Source of the DNA: Bradyrhizobium sp. CCGUVB4N
GTDB lineage: Bacteria; Pseudomonadota; Alphaproteobacteria; Rhizobiales; Xanthobacteraceae
Direction: 5' to 3'
Length of the DNA stretch: 64,000 bases
Assembly: GCF_024199945.1 (NCBI RefSeq)
Contig: NZ_JANADP010000001.1
Location: forward strand, 6,014,001-6,078,000
This document shows, piece by piece, positions 53,179 through 61,960 of this stretch. The notes below the pieces were generated by a model. That model saw nothing but the letters and a program-made list of their open reading frames with translations. It was not told the DNA's origin and did not search any database. Both the position numbers and the translations under genes were made by a program. The number at the start of each line of letters is the position of its first letter. The stretch's first letter is position 1.

Positions 53179-54330
53179 TCAGTCGACCCGCGCCAGCACC
53201 GCGAGCTTGCGGATGCCCTTATTGCGATAAGCGTCGAGGAACGCGTAATAGTCCTTGAACGACACGCAGCCGTTGGAGTCGCCGTTCGGCCCGAGCATGA
53301 AGGTGTGCGCAAGCAGACCGTCACGGCCGTAGATCGCGCTCTCACCGCCGATCGGGGTCAAACGCAGCGCCGGCACGCCGTGGAACAGCGCTTCGCGCGG
53401 CTTCAGATTGTAGATGTGCGGTGGCGTCACGCCGCGCATGCGGACCCGCGAGGAACGGGGATCGTCGAGATTTGAGCCGAGGCCGGAATGCGCCTCGAGC
53501 CTGGTGCCATCGGGCAGGTAAACCGTCTTGGCGGTGATGTCGTAGACCGCGGTGTCGCGCTCATAAGGCGCCGAACCGCCAAGCATCGGGTTCTGCTCCT
53601 TCGGCGCGATGGCCGAGGTCACGCTGGCATCGGCCGAGGCATAGGCGAGCAAGCCGCCGGACGGCTCACGCTTGCCCCAGAGCTTTTCCACCATCGACTG
53701 GCGCGGACCGGTGATCGACATCACCGCGGCCTTGGCGCGATCGGCAAAGGATTTTGGCTTGGCTTCAGGCGCCGGCACGATCTGAGCCGGATCCGCAGAA
53801 GCCAATTGCACCGGCGCTTCGGTGCGCTTGGCCTTCGCGGCGTCCGCGATCTTCTCGACGGCCTTGACCGGGCTCTTCAGGACTTCCGCGACCTTGGCGA
53901 CGACAGTCGGCTTCGCCACGTCCTTGGCTTCGGCGACCTTCGTCGCAGGCACAGCACTCGCGGCGTTGGACTCGACGCCCTGCGTCGCGGCCGCGGCAAA
54001 GCGCTCGTTGAACATTTCGCGTGAAATCGGCGCAGCCACCTGCAGCCTGTCGGGCAGCAGTGCAAAGGTTTCCCGGATGGCCTCGCCCGCCTCGCGCAAC
54101 GCGACCCTGGGCTCACGCTTGATCACGGGCTCGTCGTAGCCGGAGCTGCCGACGGTCGGATAGACGCTGGCGGCGAAGATATTGTTGTAGACGGTCCAGC
54201 CGGCAAGCGCGACGCAGCCGATCACGGCCGCGCCAAGCACGTTTTGGGTGGTCATTTTCCGGGAAGACTTCCGATGGAAATTTTTCGGATTCCGTGCCGC
54301 GTAACTTTGCGCAGCGATACTCGTACTCAT
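53179..54330 (-). CDS. DUF2778 (YkuD-like/Tlde1-type) domain protein with membrane anchor
   Basis: 383 residues. A basic N-terminus leads to one membrane segment (NVLGAAVIGCVALAGWTVY, about residues 29-47). A long Ala/Lys/Val-rich linker (about 100-215) follows, and then a C-terminal DUF2778 domain. The domain ends with HTFMLGPNGDSNGCVSFKDY, which holds the His-...-Gly-Cys-x-Ser pattern of L,D-transpeptidase-like enzymes. Related proteins act on peptidoglycan, some as secreted toxins. The anchor and linker suggest a cell-wall enzyme reaching the periplasmic peptidoglycan. I chose ATG 54330; ATG 54255 would lose the first 25 residues. Confidence 0.82.
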   Translation of the reverse strand: MSTSIAAQSYAARNPKNFHRKSSRKMTTQNVLGAAVIGCVALAGWTVYNNIFAASVYPTVGSSGYDEPVIKREPRVALREAGEAIRETFALLPDRLQVAAPISREMFNERFAAAATQGVESNAASAVPATKVAEAKDVAKPTVVAKVAEVLKSPVKAVEKIADAAKAKRTEAPVQLASADPAQIVPAPEAKPKSFADRAKAAVMSITGPRQSMVEKLWGKREPSGGLLAYASADASVTSAIAPKEQNPMLGGSAPYERDTAVYDITAKTVYLPDGTRLEAHSGLGSNLDDPRSSRVRMRGVTPPHIYNLKPREALFHGVPALRLTPIGGESAIYGRDGLLAHTFMLGPNGDSNGCVSFKDYYAFLDAYRNKGIRKLAVLARVD

Positions 54331-54402
54331 TCGCCTTGCGTCCAGGACGGTGTCACTCAGTCCCCCTTCGAAGTGCCGCTGGTCACGTTCCGGAACCAGC
54401 AT

Positions 54403-54853
54403 TTCGCAGAGGGTCGGAGCGTCATTAAGGCGACTTTTAGTTAAATGCGGATTAAGTTCTGGCAGATGTAGGGCAGCCCGTTAACGCTGTGCCATTTCGA
54501 GAAAAAGGTCCGCAAAACTACGGACTTAAGCGAAACTGTTAACCATAATTCTCGGCCGGTTCGGCACGGTCAGAGGACGTCTCCGGCCCGCATCTCTAGA
54601 CCCACCAACCAAGTCGTTTTCGTGGTCATCAATATCCGGAAGATAGCGGAGAAGCGTTGCGCGAGGCTGGTGCAGTCAACTGCAGATGTCAGCAGAACGG
54701 CGGCAGCGGATCACAGAGATCACACATCACGCATCGCGCGACGATCGCTCACGCGGCACGGCGCCATGACTGAAAGTTGATCGCGCCGGTCTGGAAATTG
54801 CCGCAGCGCAAAAATAGCTAAACGACCCGGCACTTTTCAGCAGCCTCTACGCG
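54403..54853. other. Long intergenic region between divergent genes
   Basis: About 450 bp without a supported gene. It is much less GC-rich than the surroundings near 54420-54560 (TTAAGGCGACTTTTAGTTAA, CGAAACTGTTAACCATAATT), which probably includes the promoter of the DUF2778 gene. Several GTTAAC/GTTAACG sequences recur there. No open frame has coding character and no tRNA or riboswitch was seen. Confidence 0.5.
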
Positions 54854-54871
54854 TGATACGGTACCGTATCA
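54854..54871. promoter_or_regulatory. Perfect 18-bp palindrome upstream of the FecR-cyclase pair
   Basis: TGATACGGTACCGTATCA equals its own reverse complement over all 18 bases. It ends 42 bp before the FecR-domain gene start, where a repressor would act. The form (ATACGGTACCGTAT) is typical of TetR-type operators. No regulator gene is adjacent, so it would be bound by a factor encoded elsewhere. Confidence 0.6.
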
Positions 54872-54913
54872 ACATCGCCTTGGACTGTGCCGAGCACGCA
54901 AACGGAGGCTGGC

Positions 54914-55441
54914 ATGAGAGGGTTTTCGCGCGCCGGGTTTTGCGCCCTGGCGTGGTCATTCGTGTTGATCGGATCTGCAACTGCACAGCCGGCCGCCAAT
55001 GCGGGCTGCACGGCATCGGCGTCGGCCGCTGGGACTCAGACCTGGCGTTGCGACAACGGCATCACCATCGTTGCCGAAAACGGCGCCCGATTTGAACTAA
55101 ACGACGCCAACCGCGACGGACATATTGACTCCGTGGAGTTGAGCAGCAAGGCGCTGCTGATCGAAGTGCCCAAGAAGCCGGGCGGCAATCCCTTCAAGGT
55201 GCTGACGCCGCAAGCCATCGCCGCCGTGCGGGGCACCAAATGGGCGGTCGATGTCGCCGAGGCCAAGACGTCGGTGTTCGTCGCCAACGGCCGGGTCGGC
55301 GTGACCCGCAGGGCGGCGCGTGGACGAGGCGTCGTGCTGGGAGTTGGCGAAGGCGTCGACGTGGAAGCGACCGGTCCGCTGACCGTCAAGACATGGGGCC
55401 AGCCGCGCGTCGACGCGCTGATGGCAAGACTGGGCCAGTAA
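54914..55441 (+). CDS. FecR domain protein, exported
   Basis: 175 residues. AACGGAGG precedes the ATG. Signal peptide FCALAWSFVLIGSATAQPAA is followed by a small disulfide-prone region (AGCTASASAAGTQTWRCDNG) and a FecR-like fold: LLIEVPKKPGGNPFKVLTPQ, AAVRGTKWAVDVAEAKTSVF and VANGRVGVTR. In this domain a repeated beta pattern with VRGT is the hallmark. The role is probably to sense or organise a periplasmic signal. The cyclase gene with a CHASE2 sensor follows 93 bp downstream on the same strand, so the FecR protein is likely its partner. Confidence 0.85.
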   Translation: MRGFSRAGFCALAWSFVLIGSATAQPAANAGCTASASAAGTQTWRCDNGITIVAENGARFELNDANRDGHIDSVELSSKALLIEVPKKPGGNPFKVLTPQAIAAVRGTKWAVDVAEAKTSVFVANGRVGVTRRAARGRGVVLGVGEGVDVEATGPLTVKTWGQPRVDALMARLGQ

Positions 55442-55534
55442 GACTCGACCAACAAGACTCGGCCAACAAAACTCGGTCGTCACGACCTGCCCAGGCAGGC
55501 CCCGACAACAAAAAGAAGATTGCAGTACGGCGGC

Positions 55535-57421
55535 ATGAAGAGACGCGTTCAAATTCTGGTGGCACTTGTCCTCGCCGCGCTGTGGGGCGCGGGCATCTAT
55601 GCGGGCCACGCCAACGGTCACCTGCGTTTCCTCGATCGGCTCGAGGCCACGCTGACGGATTGGCGAACGCAGGTCCGCGGCGTGCAGGCTCCGCCCGATC
55701 TCGTCACCATCGTCGCCATCGACGACACCGTGGTGAAACGTGGCGGCAGCTATCCGCTACCGCGCGCCGATCTCGCCCGCGTGGTCGACACCATCGTGCA
55801 GTTCAAGCCGAAGGTCGTCGCGATCGACCTGCTGCTGATCGACCGCAGTGCTGCAATCGGCGACGCCACGCTGGCCAACACGCTCGCCACCGGTCCCATG
55901 GTGCTCGCAGCCGCCGCGATCTTTCCGAGCGCGAGCGAGACCGTGGCGCCCGCCAGCGCCGGGCCGCTCGCCGCCCTGCCCCAGGCCGAGCGCTTCCTGC
56001 TGCCGTTGCCGGCGTTCGCCGATCACGCCGATGTCGGCATCGTCAACGTCGCGACCGGGCAATCGGGCTCACCGCTCTCGGTGCCGATGCTGTTCCGGAC
56101 GGACGACAAGGTCGAATTGTCGTTTCCGCTGCGGGTCGCGAGCCGCGCACTGGACAAGCCGCTGACGATCGCCCCCGATCATCTCATGCTCGGCGATCGC
56201 GCCGTGCCGACCGACGCCGACTTCGCGCTGCCGATCACCTATTACGGCCCGCGCCGCACCATCCGCACCGTGAGCGCACAGAGCATTTTCGACGGCACGC
56301 TCGACCGCAAGGCGATCGAGAACCGGATCGTCGTGATCGGCGCCGCCGTTGCCGGCGGCGGCGATTTCTTCCCGACGCCGTTCGATTCCCTCATGCCGGG
56401 CGTGGAGGTGATCTCGACCGCGATCACGCATCTCGTTGCCGGCGACAGCGTCGTGCGCGATCGCAAGGTTCACATCGCCGATGCGCTCATCGCGATCCTG
56501 CTGCCGATGCTGCTGGTGGGCCTGCTGGCCTGGCGACGCAGCGCGCTCGGCTTCGTGGCGGCGGCCGTGGTGATGATCGCCTGGGCCGGGCTCAATCTGT
56601 TCGCGTTCACGCACGGGATCTGGCTCGATGCCGCGACCACGCTCGCGGCCGCGGTGCCACCGGTTGCGGTGTTCATCGGCGTGCAATTGTGGGCAGGAGG
56701 TCGCCGCACGCAGTATCTCGCCGCCAAGAGCCGGTCGCTGGCGCAATTCCAGGCGCCGGCCGTGCAGGAGTGGCTGGCACGCGATCCCGATTTCCTGGCG
56801 AAGCCCGTCCGGCAGGATGCGGCCATCGTCTTCATCGATCTCTCCGATTTCACTGCGCTGAGCCAGCGGATCGATCCGGACGAGCTTCAGGATATCTTGC
56901 AAGCATTCCACGCGCTGATCGACCGGGCCGCGGTCGATTGCGGCGGCATGATCACGAGCTTCCTCGGCGACGGCGCGATGATCCTGTTCGGCCTGCCGGG
57001 CGCGATGCCGGATGACGCGGCGCGGGCGCTGAAATGTGCGATCGACCTGCATCGCGGCGTCGAGCGCTGGATCGCATCATTGCCGCCTGCGATCGGTGGC
57101 CGGCTCGGCTTCAAGATCGGGGCGCATTTCGGCCCGATCGTCGCGTCGCGTCTCGGCGAGAGCCATCAGCACATCACCGCAAACGGCGACACCGTCAATC
57201 TCGCGAGCCGGCTGATGGAGGTCGCGGCGCAGAACGGCGCCCGGCTCGCGATGACCGACAAGCTGCTCGATGCGGCCGACTTTCACGGCGCGCCTGACGG
57301 GGTCCTGGCGGGCCCCCTGCTGACGCAGATCCGCGGCCGCTCCGGCGTCGTGACCGTCTGGTTCTGGCGCGACCAGGACAGGCCGAGCCAGGCCGCGGCC
57401 AAAGCCGAGATGATCGACTGA
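55535..57421 (+). CDS. CHASE2-domain adenylate/guanylate cyclase
   Basis: 628 residues. An N-terminal helix (about 5-25) leads to a periplasmic CHASE2 sensor (about 35-315), then three closely spaced membrane helices (about 320-395). A class III cyclase domain (about 425-600) follows. Metal Asp residues are in AAIVFIDLSDFTALSQRID and TSFLGDGAMILFGLP. HITANGDTVNLASRLMEVA carries the conserved end region. The pattern predicts synthesis of cAMP (or cGMP) in response to a periplasmic signal. ATG 55535 is used here; a TTG at 55520 is possible. Preceded by the FecR gene. Confidence 0.9.
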   Translation: MKRRVQILVALVLAALWGAGIYAGHANGHLRFLDRLEATLTDWRTQVRGVQAPPDLVTIVAIDDTVVKRGGSYPLPRADLARVVDTIVQFKPKVVAIDLLLIDRSAAIGDATLANTLATGPMVLAAAAIFPSASETVAPASAGPLAALPQAERFLLPLPAFADHADVGIVNVATGQSGSPLSVPMLFRTDDKVELSFPLRVASRALDKPLTIAPDHLMLGDRAVPTDADFALPITYYGPRRTIRTVSAQSIFDGTLDRKAIENRIVVIGAAVAGGGDFFPTPFDSLMPGVEVISTAITHLVAGDSVVRDRKVHIADALIAILLPMLLVGLLAWRRSALGFVAAAVVMIAWAGLNLFAFTHGIWLDAATTLAAAVPPVAVFIGVQLWAGGRRTQYLAAKSRSLAQFQAPAVQEWLARDPDFLAKPVRQDAAIVFIDLSDFTALSQRIDPDELQDILQAFHALIDRAAVDCGGMITSFLGDGAMILFGLPGAMPDDAARALKCAIDLHRGVERWIASLPPAIGGRLGFKIGAHFGPIVASRLGESHQHITANGDTVNLASRLMEVAAQNGARLAMTDKLLDAADFHGAPDGVLAGPLLTQIRGRSGVVTVWFWRDQDRPSQAAAKAEMID

Positions 57422-57441
57422 GGCCGCGGGCCAAGCTCCGG

Positions 57442-59442
57442 CTATCGCGCCTTGCGCTTCAGCACGCCCAAGCCACCCAGCTTGCCGCGCGACATCAACT
57501 CGCGGAAACTGTCGTTGAGGAGGATCTCGTCGACTTCGTCAGAGATCAGCTTCGCTTCGGCTTCGGTCATGACGTTGGATATGAACGTGCCGCTCGCCTT
57601 CATGGCGTTGAGCACATCCTTGACCAGGGGGGCGCCGTTGGACGGGATCTCCGGCGGCTGCCAGTCGAGATCCTCGATCACGAACAAGCCGCCCGGCTTC
57701 AGCGAGGGAAACAGCACGCCGAGCGTCAGGTGCTGGTGCACCGAGGCGTGAGAACCGTCGTCGATGATGATGTCCAGCGCGTTCTCTTTGCTTGCGAGCT
57801 CCGCCAGCATGGTCCGGTCGCCCTGATCGACCCGATGGATCCTGACCCGCGAATGGGAGAACCAGCTGAAGTCCTCGATGTCGACGCCGATGACTTCCGC
57901 ATTCGGGAAGTAGTCCAGCCACATCTGCAGCGACGGCACCTGATCCTGAGTCCAGCCTTCGACCCGCCCGCGGCACAGGCCGATCTCGAGGATGCGAATG
58001 GGCTCGAGCGCCTTCGATCGGAACAGCTCGTGATAGACGCGCGTGTAGTGATGGGCAAGGTGGCCCTTGTAGACTGCGCCCTTGTCGGAGTCGTATTTCG
58101 CCGCAAGCTGCGTCAGCCAGTTCGGCTCGAGCACCAGCTTCTTGAGATAGCCCGCCACGCTCTGCTCGGGGACCGCATCGAAGCGCAGACCCCGTTCGGC
58201 CCACATTTTTCCCCAGAGATGGACACCCGTGACACGGGGATCGCTCAGAAGATCGAAGCCGGCGCGGCCTTCGGCCGCGAACCGATCCACTTCGCGCCAG
58301 TCGATCGCGTTGAAGGTCGTCGGCGGCAGAATCGAGGATTGGAGCGCCTCATCGCCTGCCACAAGCAGGTATTCGCTGAGCAGCAGCGGCCCAACCGCGC
58401 CGTATTCGACGCGCTTTTCGCTGAACAGCCGCTGCAGCGACAGGGCATACAGATTGGCCATGTGAACCGAGCCCTTGGGCGCGCGCATCACGTCGCCGAC
58501 GCAGACATGCCCGTTCTCGACTCCCGACCACTGCGCGGAAAACACATGCTCCCGGCCAAACTCCAGCGGCTTCACCAGCACGATGTCCGTGTCGAGCCAC
58601 CAGCCGCCGAACTCGTGGAGAACGGCGTAGCGGAAGATGTCGCTGAAGTAACGGATCTCGCTGTTCAGGACGGCGTGCTGGTAGATCGCACCCGGCACGA
58701 GATTCCCCGCATCGACCACCATGACGCCGGGCGGCACGCGTGCCTGCATGGCAGCGACATTGTCGTAGGTGTACAGCTTCACCGGATGGCCCTGGCGGAC
58801 CATCGACTGGAGCGAGAGACGCGACATCTCGCTCAGCGGGGCATTCGACCAGAAGCAGTGAATGGGATCGCGGGCTTCAGTTGCGCCCGGGCGGCTCCGA
58901 AGATGCGGATTGAACTGCGCCGTCAGGGCATTCCAATCGCTGCGCGGGACCGAACGGCACTCCGCGAGGAATGGCAATTTCTGATATGCCCGCGCGATCA
59001 GAACGCAAAGGCTCGCCTGGTTGACATGCCCCGTCCTGCTCAAGGCGTTGCCGAAATTCTCCCAGATTGACGGATCGACGGGATCGAGCGCCACCGCGCG
59101 CTGAAACGCCTCCAGCGCCTCCGCCTGGAGACCCTTGCCCAGCAGAGCCGTTCCGAACGTTGCGAGATAGGTCGCCTTCATCTCATTGGTGAGGGCGCGG
59201 CCGGCCCACTCCAGGGCGGCATCGTAATTCCCGTTGAGCAGAGAGACACCGGCCATCAGATGAAGCAGACCGGCGTGGTTTCCATCGGAGGCAAGCCCTT
59301 CCCGACAACGGGCTTCGGCCTGTTCGAGCTCACCCGTTTTCAGATGCCGAAGGCAGATCTGGTAAACTTCATCCCGCGTCAGCGAAGACGGCCCAGTCGA
59401 GATCTCGTTTGTTCTTGCGAGAGTGCCGTCGTGATAATTCAT
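57442..59442 (-). CDS. TPR - glycosyltransferase - methyltransferase fusion protein
   Basis: 666 residues with three parts. Residues about 20-160 are TPR repeats (LRHLKTGELEQAEARCREGL, ALEAFQRAVALDPVDPSIWE). Residues about 185-440 are a GT32/capsular-type glycosyltransferase with DPIHCFWSNAPLSEMSRLS and the DxD motif FGGWWLDTDIVLVKPLEF. Residues about 450-655 are a Rossmann methyltransferase-like domain (PIRILEIGLCRGRVEGW, NAEVIGVDIEDF, LDIIIDDGSHASVHQHLTLG). It probably both glycosylates and methylates a surface saccharide or links the steps. No signal peptide. Followed on the other strand by a GT25-type gene. Confidence 0.87.
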   Translation of the reverse strand: MNYHDGTLARTNEISTGPSSLTRDEVYQICLRHLKTGELEQAEARCREGLASDGNHAGLLHLMAGVSLLNGNYDAALEWAGRALTNEMKATYLATFGTALLGKGLQAEALEAFQRAVALDPVDPSIWENFGNALSRTGHVNQASLCVLIARAYQKLPFLAECRSVPRSDWNALTAQFNPHLRSRPGATEARDPIHCFWSNAPLSEMSRLSLQSMVRQGHPVKLYTYDNVAAMQARVPPGVMVVDAGNLVPGAIYQHAVLNSEIRYFSDIFRYAVLHEFGGWWLDTDIVLVKPLEFGREHVFSAQWSGVENGHVCVGDVMRAPKGSVHMANLYALSLQRLFSEKRVEYGAVGPLLLSEYLLVAGDEALQSSILPPTTFNAIDWREVDRFAAEGRAGFDLLSDPRVTGVHLWGKMWAERGLRFDAVPEQSVAGYLKKLVLEPNWLTQLAAKYDSDKGAVYKGHLAHHYTRVYHELFRSKALEPIRILEIGLCRGRVEGWTQDQVPSLQMWLDYFPNAEVIGVDIEDFSWFSHSRVRIHRVDQGDRTMLAELASKENALDIIIDDGSHASVHQHLTLGVLFPSLKPGGLFVIEDLDWQPPEIPSNGAPLVKDVLNAMKASGTFISNVMTEAEAKLISDEVDEILLNDSFRELMSRGKLGGLGVLKRKAR

Positions 59443-59652
59443 CGGGGACCTTCCGGATCAAGGGAGAGCAGGCAGCAATCCGATTCCTGACAGTGCAGGA
59501 AGGTTGCCGCTTCTCAATTATCCCGTGGAGCTTGCTCGAAGCTGGACACCACATTCGCCTCGCCACGCCGGCGCGTGGCGAATCAAGGGGCCCGTTGATA
59601 TGCCTCAACCAGCGGTCGACGCTTTATCCGAACTTTGAATCTGGTCCTTTCC

Positions 59653-60393
59653 ATGAAGAACTTCGTCGTCAACCTCAACCGTCAGCCGGAAAAGTACGAA
59701 AGCTTCCTGAGACTGAATGCCGGATCGAAGATCGCCTTCGAACGATTTGAGGCATCCGAAGGCGCATCGTTCTCATCGCAGGACGCGCTCGGGATGAACC
59801 TTGTCGTGCCCGGAGCGCAGTTCACGCCCGGTGCCGTCGGTTGCGCCGCCTCGCACTTGCGGATCTGGCAACAGACCGTTCAATCCGAAGCCCCGGCGCT
59901 CGTGTTCGAGGACGACGCGATCATCCGCAATGACATCACCGAGCGCCTGGATTTCCTTCATCGTCTCAAGGACTGGGACTACGTCGCGCTCGGCTACAAT
60001 ACGGACTCCATTCTCGCCCTCGAGCTGACGCCCGGCTTCAAGACCGAGATGGTGTTCACGCCCAAGCATCAGAGCAATGAAAGCGCGCCGGTCTTTCAAA
60101 GATCGACCTCGGAGGTCGCCGCGTTTCGGCTCGTCAATTGCTTCGGCACGGCGGGTTATGTGGTTTCGCCCCGAGGCGCGAAGAGGCTCCTGGAGCTCTG
60201 CTTCCCGATGGAGAACCGGTTTCTGCAGGTTGCAGCGCTCAATCGCACGATCGCGGTGATGGGGGTCGATGGCATGATGAACTTCATCTACAATTCGATC
60301 GAGGCCTTCGCCTGCCTCAGCCCGCTCGTCATTCCCAAGAACAACAACGCGGTTTCGACGACCGTTCCGACCGGCGAAATCCCCCGCTGGTGA
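59653..60393 (+). CDS. Glycosyltransferase family 25 (LPS type)
   Basis: 246 residues. KNFVVNLNRQPEKYESFLRL at the start, GAVGCAASHLRIWQQTVQSE and PALVFEDDAIIRND (the EDD of GT25) are the family landmarks. CFGTAGYVVSPRGAKRLLEL closes the core. Such enzymes add galactose or a similar sugar to lipopolysaccharide. The start is uncertain: ATG 59653 has no clear ribosome site and a TTG at 59635 gives six more residues. The codon usage is less GC-biased than in the next genes, a hint of recent arrival as is common for surface-sugar genes. Confidence 0.85.
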   Translation: MKNFVVNLNRQPEKYESFLRLNAGSKIAFERFEASEGASFSSQDALGMNLVVPGAQFTPGAVGCAASHLRIWQQTVQSEAPALVFEDDAIIRNDITERLDFLHRLKDWDYVALGYNTDSILALELTPGFKTEMVFTPKHQSNESAPVFQRSTSEVAAFRLVNCFGTAGYVVSPRGAKRLLELCFPMENRFLQVAALNRTIAVMGVDGMMNFIYNSIEAFACLSPLVIPKNNNAVSTTVPTGEIPRW

Positions 60394-60424
60394 GTGCAGC
60401 CCGCACCCGCGAGGTGCGGCCGGT

Positions 60425-61930
60425 TCAGGGCAGAAGTTCAGGCGGCGGCGAGCGGTCCAGCACGTCGCCCTTGGCGCCCTCGAGCAGATCCACGCCGTAG
60501 GTCTCGACCACGAGCGGCCCGCGCTTGCGCTGCAGCTCGGCGACACGGCTCACCTGCGTGAAGAGGTCGTTCAGGAACGGATGGCCGTCGGGGCGCAGCT
60601 CGTCGACATAGATCAGCTTCCCCGCGAGCAGTTTTGGATCGGGATCGGGCATGTTGACCCAGCGGATGCGCTGGTTCTGCTGCACCACGCAGGTGCCGCG
60701 CGGCAGATAGAAGGCAAGCCAGCCCGTGGTGCCGTAATCCGGCGTGAGCACGCAGGTCGCGCCTGCGCGGACACGTGCCGCTTCGATCTCCGCGGCAAGC
60801 TCCCGCCAGCCGACGCCGACGCTGCGGACCGTCGCATCGCGGCGATAGCCGGATAGCCAGCCCGTATTGGCCTGAAGGATCAGCGCGGCAAACATCACGA
60901 TGCCGGTCGGCGCGGCCCAGCGCAGGCAAAAATCCACTAGGCGTTGCGCGCGCGGTTTCCATTGCACGAGATTGGCCGCGGCGGCGGCGGCAACGACGAA
61001 GGGCGGATAGACCGGCGCAAACCAGTTGGCCTCGACGCGGGCATGCAGCGAATGCCAGACGAAATAGGCGACGATGGTCCAGAACATCGTCTCGATCAGC
61101 ACGCGCGAGGCCAGCGCGCCGGCTCTCCGCCAGGTCAGCGCGTGCAGGCCCATCGCACCGAGGATGAAGACCAGCGGGGTCGCAAACGCGATCTGGGTCG
61201 GGATCAGCTCGGCAATGAAGACCGGCCGAAAATCCTCGATCCTGGCGCGACCGAGCTGCTTGACGAACGAAACCCAGTGATGATCCGCATTCCAGAGGAT
61301 CACCGGCGAGAACAGCGCGAGCGCGACGAGGCCGCCGAGATAGGGCCAGGGCGAGAGGAACCAGCGCCGCAGTTTCGGCACGGAAGCGAGCCAGATCAGG
61401 ATCGCCGCACCAAAGAACATCGCGGTGTACTTCGACAGCAGCGCCGCGCCGACGGCGGCACCGACCGCGAGCCACCAGGCACCGCGACCGGTCTCCAGCA
61501 CTTTTGCGAGGAAGAACAGCACGAAGCTGGAGGCGACCAGCAACGGCGCATCCGGCGTCACGATCAGCGTGCCGACCGAGGCCATCATCGTCACGTTGAG
61601 CAGGATGGCGCTGGTCGCTGCCACCCGGGCACCGCCGAACAGGATCGCGGCCGAACGATAGATCGCATAACTCATCGGCAGCGCGAGCAGGATCGAGACC
61701 AGGCGGACGCCGAGCTCGGTGTCGCCGGCGATCATGGTGCCGGCGCGGATGACGTAAGCCACCATCGGCGGATGGTCGTAGTAACCGCCCGCCAGGTTCT
61801 GCGACCACATCCAGTAATAGGCTTCGTCGAAGGTGATCGGCGTGAAGGCGGCCGCGACCAGCCGCAATGCGACCAGCGCAAGAATCACCAGCGCCGTATT
61901 GCGGACGATCCGCGCGTCAGCCCCGCCCAT
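60425..61930 (-). CDS. Glycosyltransferase family 39 membrane protein
   Basis: 501 residues. PITFDEAYYWMWSQNLAGGY and YYDHPPMVAYVIRAGT in the first periplasmic loop give the acidic Glu and HPP motifs of GT39/ArnT. About ten membrane segments follow, then a soluble C-terminus (about 375-501) beginning ELAAEIEAARVRAGATCVLT. It probably moves a sugar from a polyprenyl carrier. It follows the GT2-GtrA gene (30 bp gap) on the same strand, and that gene's product type makes polyprenyl-linked sugars, so the two genes probably act in sequence. Confidence 0.88.
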   Translation of the reverse strand: MGGADARIVRNTALVILALVALRLVAAAFTPITFDEAYYWMWSQNLAGGYYDHPPMVAYVIRAGTMIAGDTELGVRLVSILLALPMSYAIYRSAAILFGGARVAATSAILLNVTMMASVGTLIVTPDAPLLVASSFVLFFLAKVLETGRGAWWLAVGAAVGAALLSKYTAMFFGAAILIWLASVPKLRRWFLSPWPYLGGLVALALFSPVILWNADHHWVSFVKQLGRARIEDFRPVFIAELIPTQIAFATPLVFILGAMGLHALTWRRAGALASRVLIETMFWTIVAYFVWHSLHARVEANWFAPVYPPFVVAAAAAANLVQWKPRAQRLVDFCLRWAAPTGIVMFAALILQANTGWLSGYRRDATVRSVGVGWRELAAEIEAARVRAGATCVLTPDYGTTGWLAFYLPRGTCVVQQNQRIRWVNMPDPDPKLLAGKLIYVDELRPDGHPFLNDLFTQVSRVAELQRKRGPLVVETYGVDLLEGAKGDVLDRSPPPELLP

Positions 61931-61960
61931 ACCCGAATCCTTGTCCGTTTTCTGGGCGCA

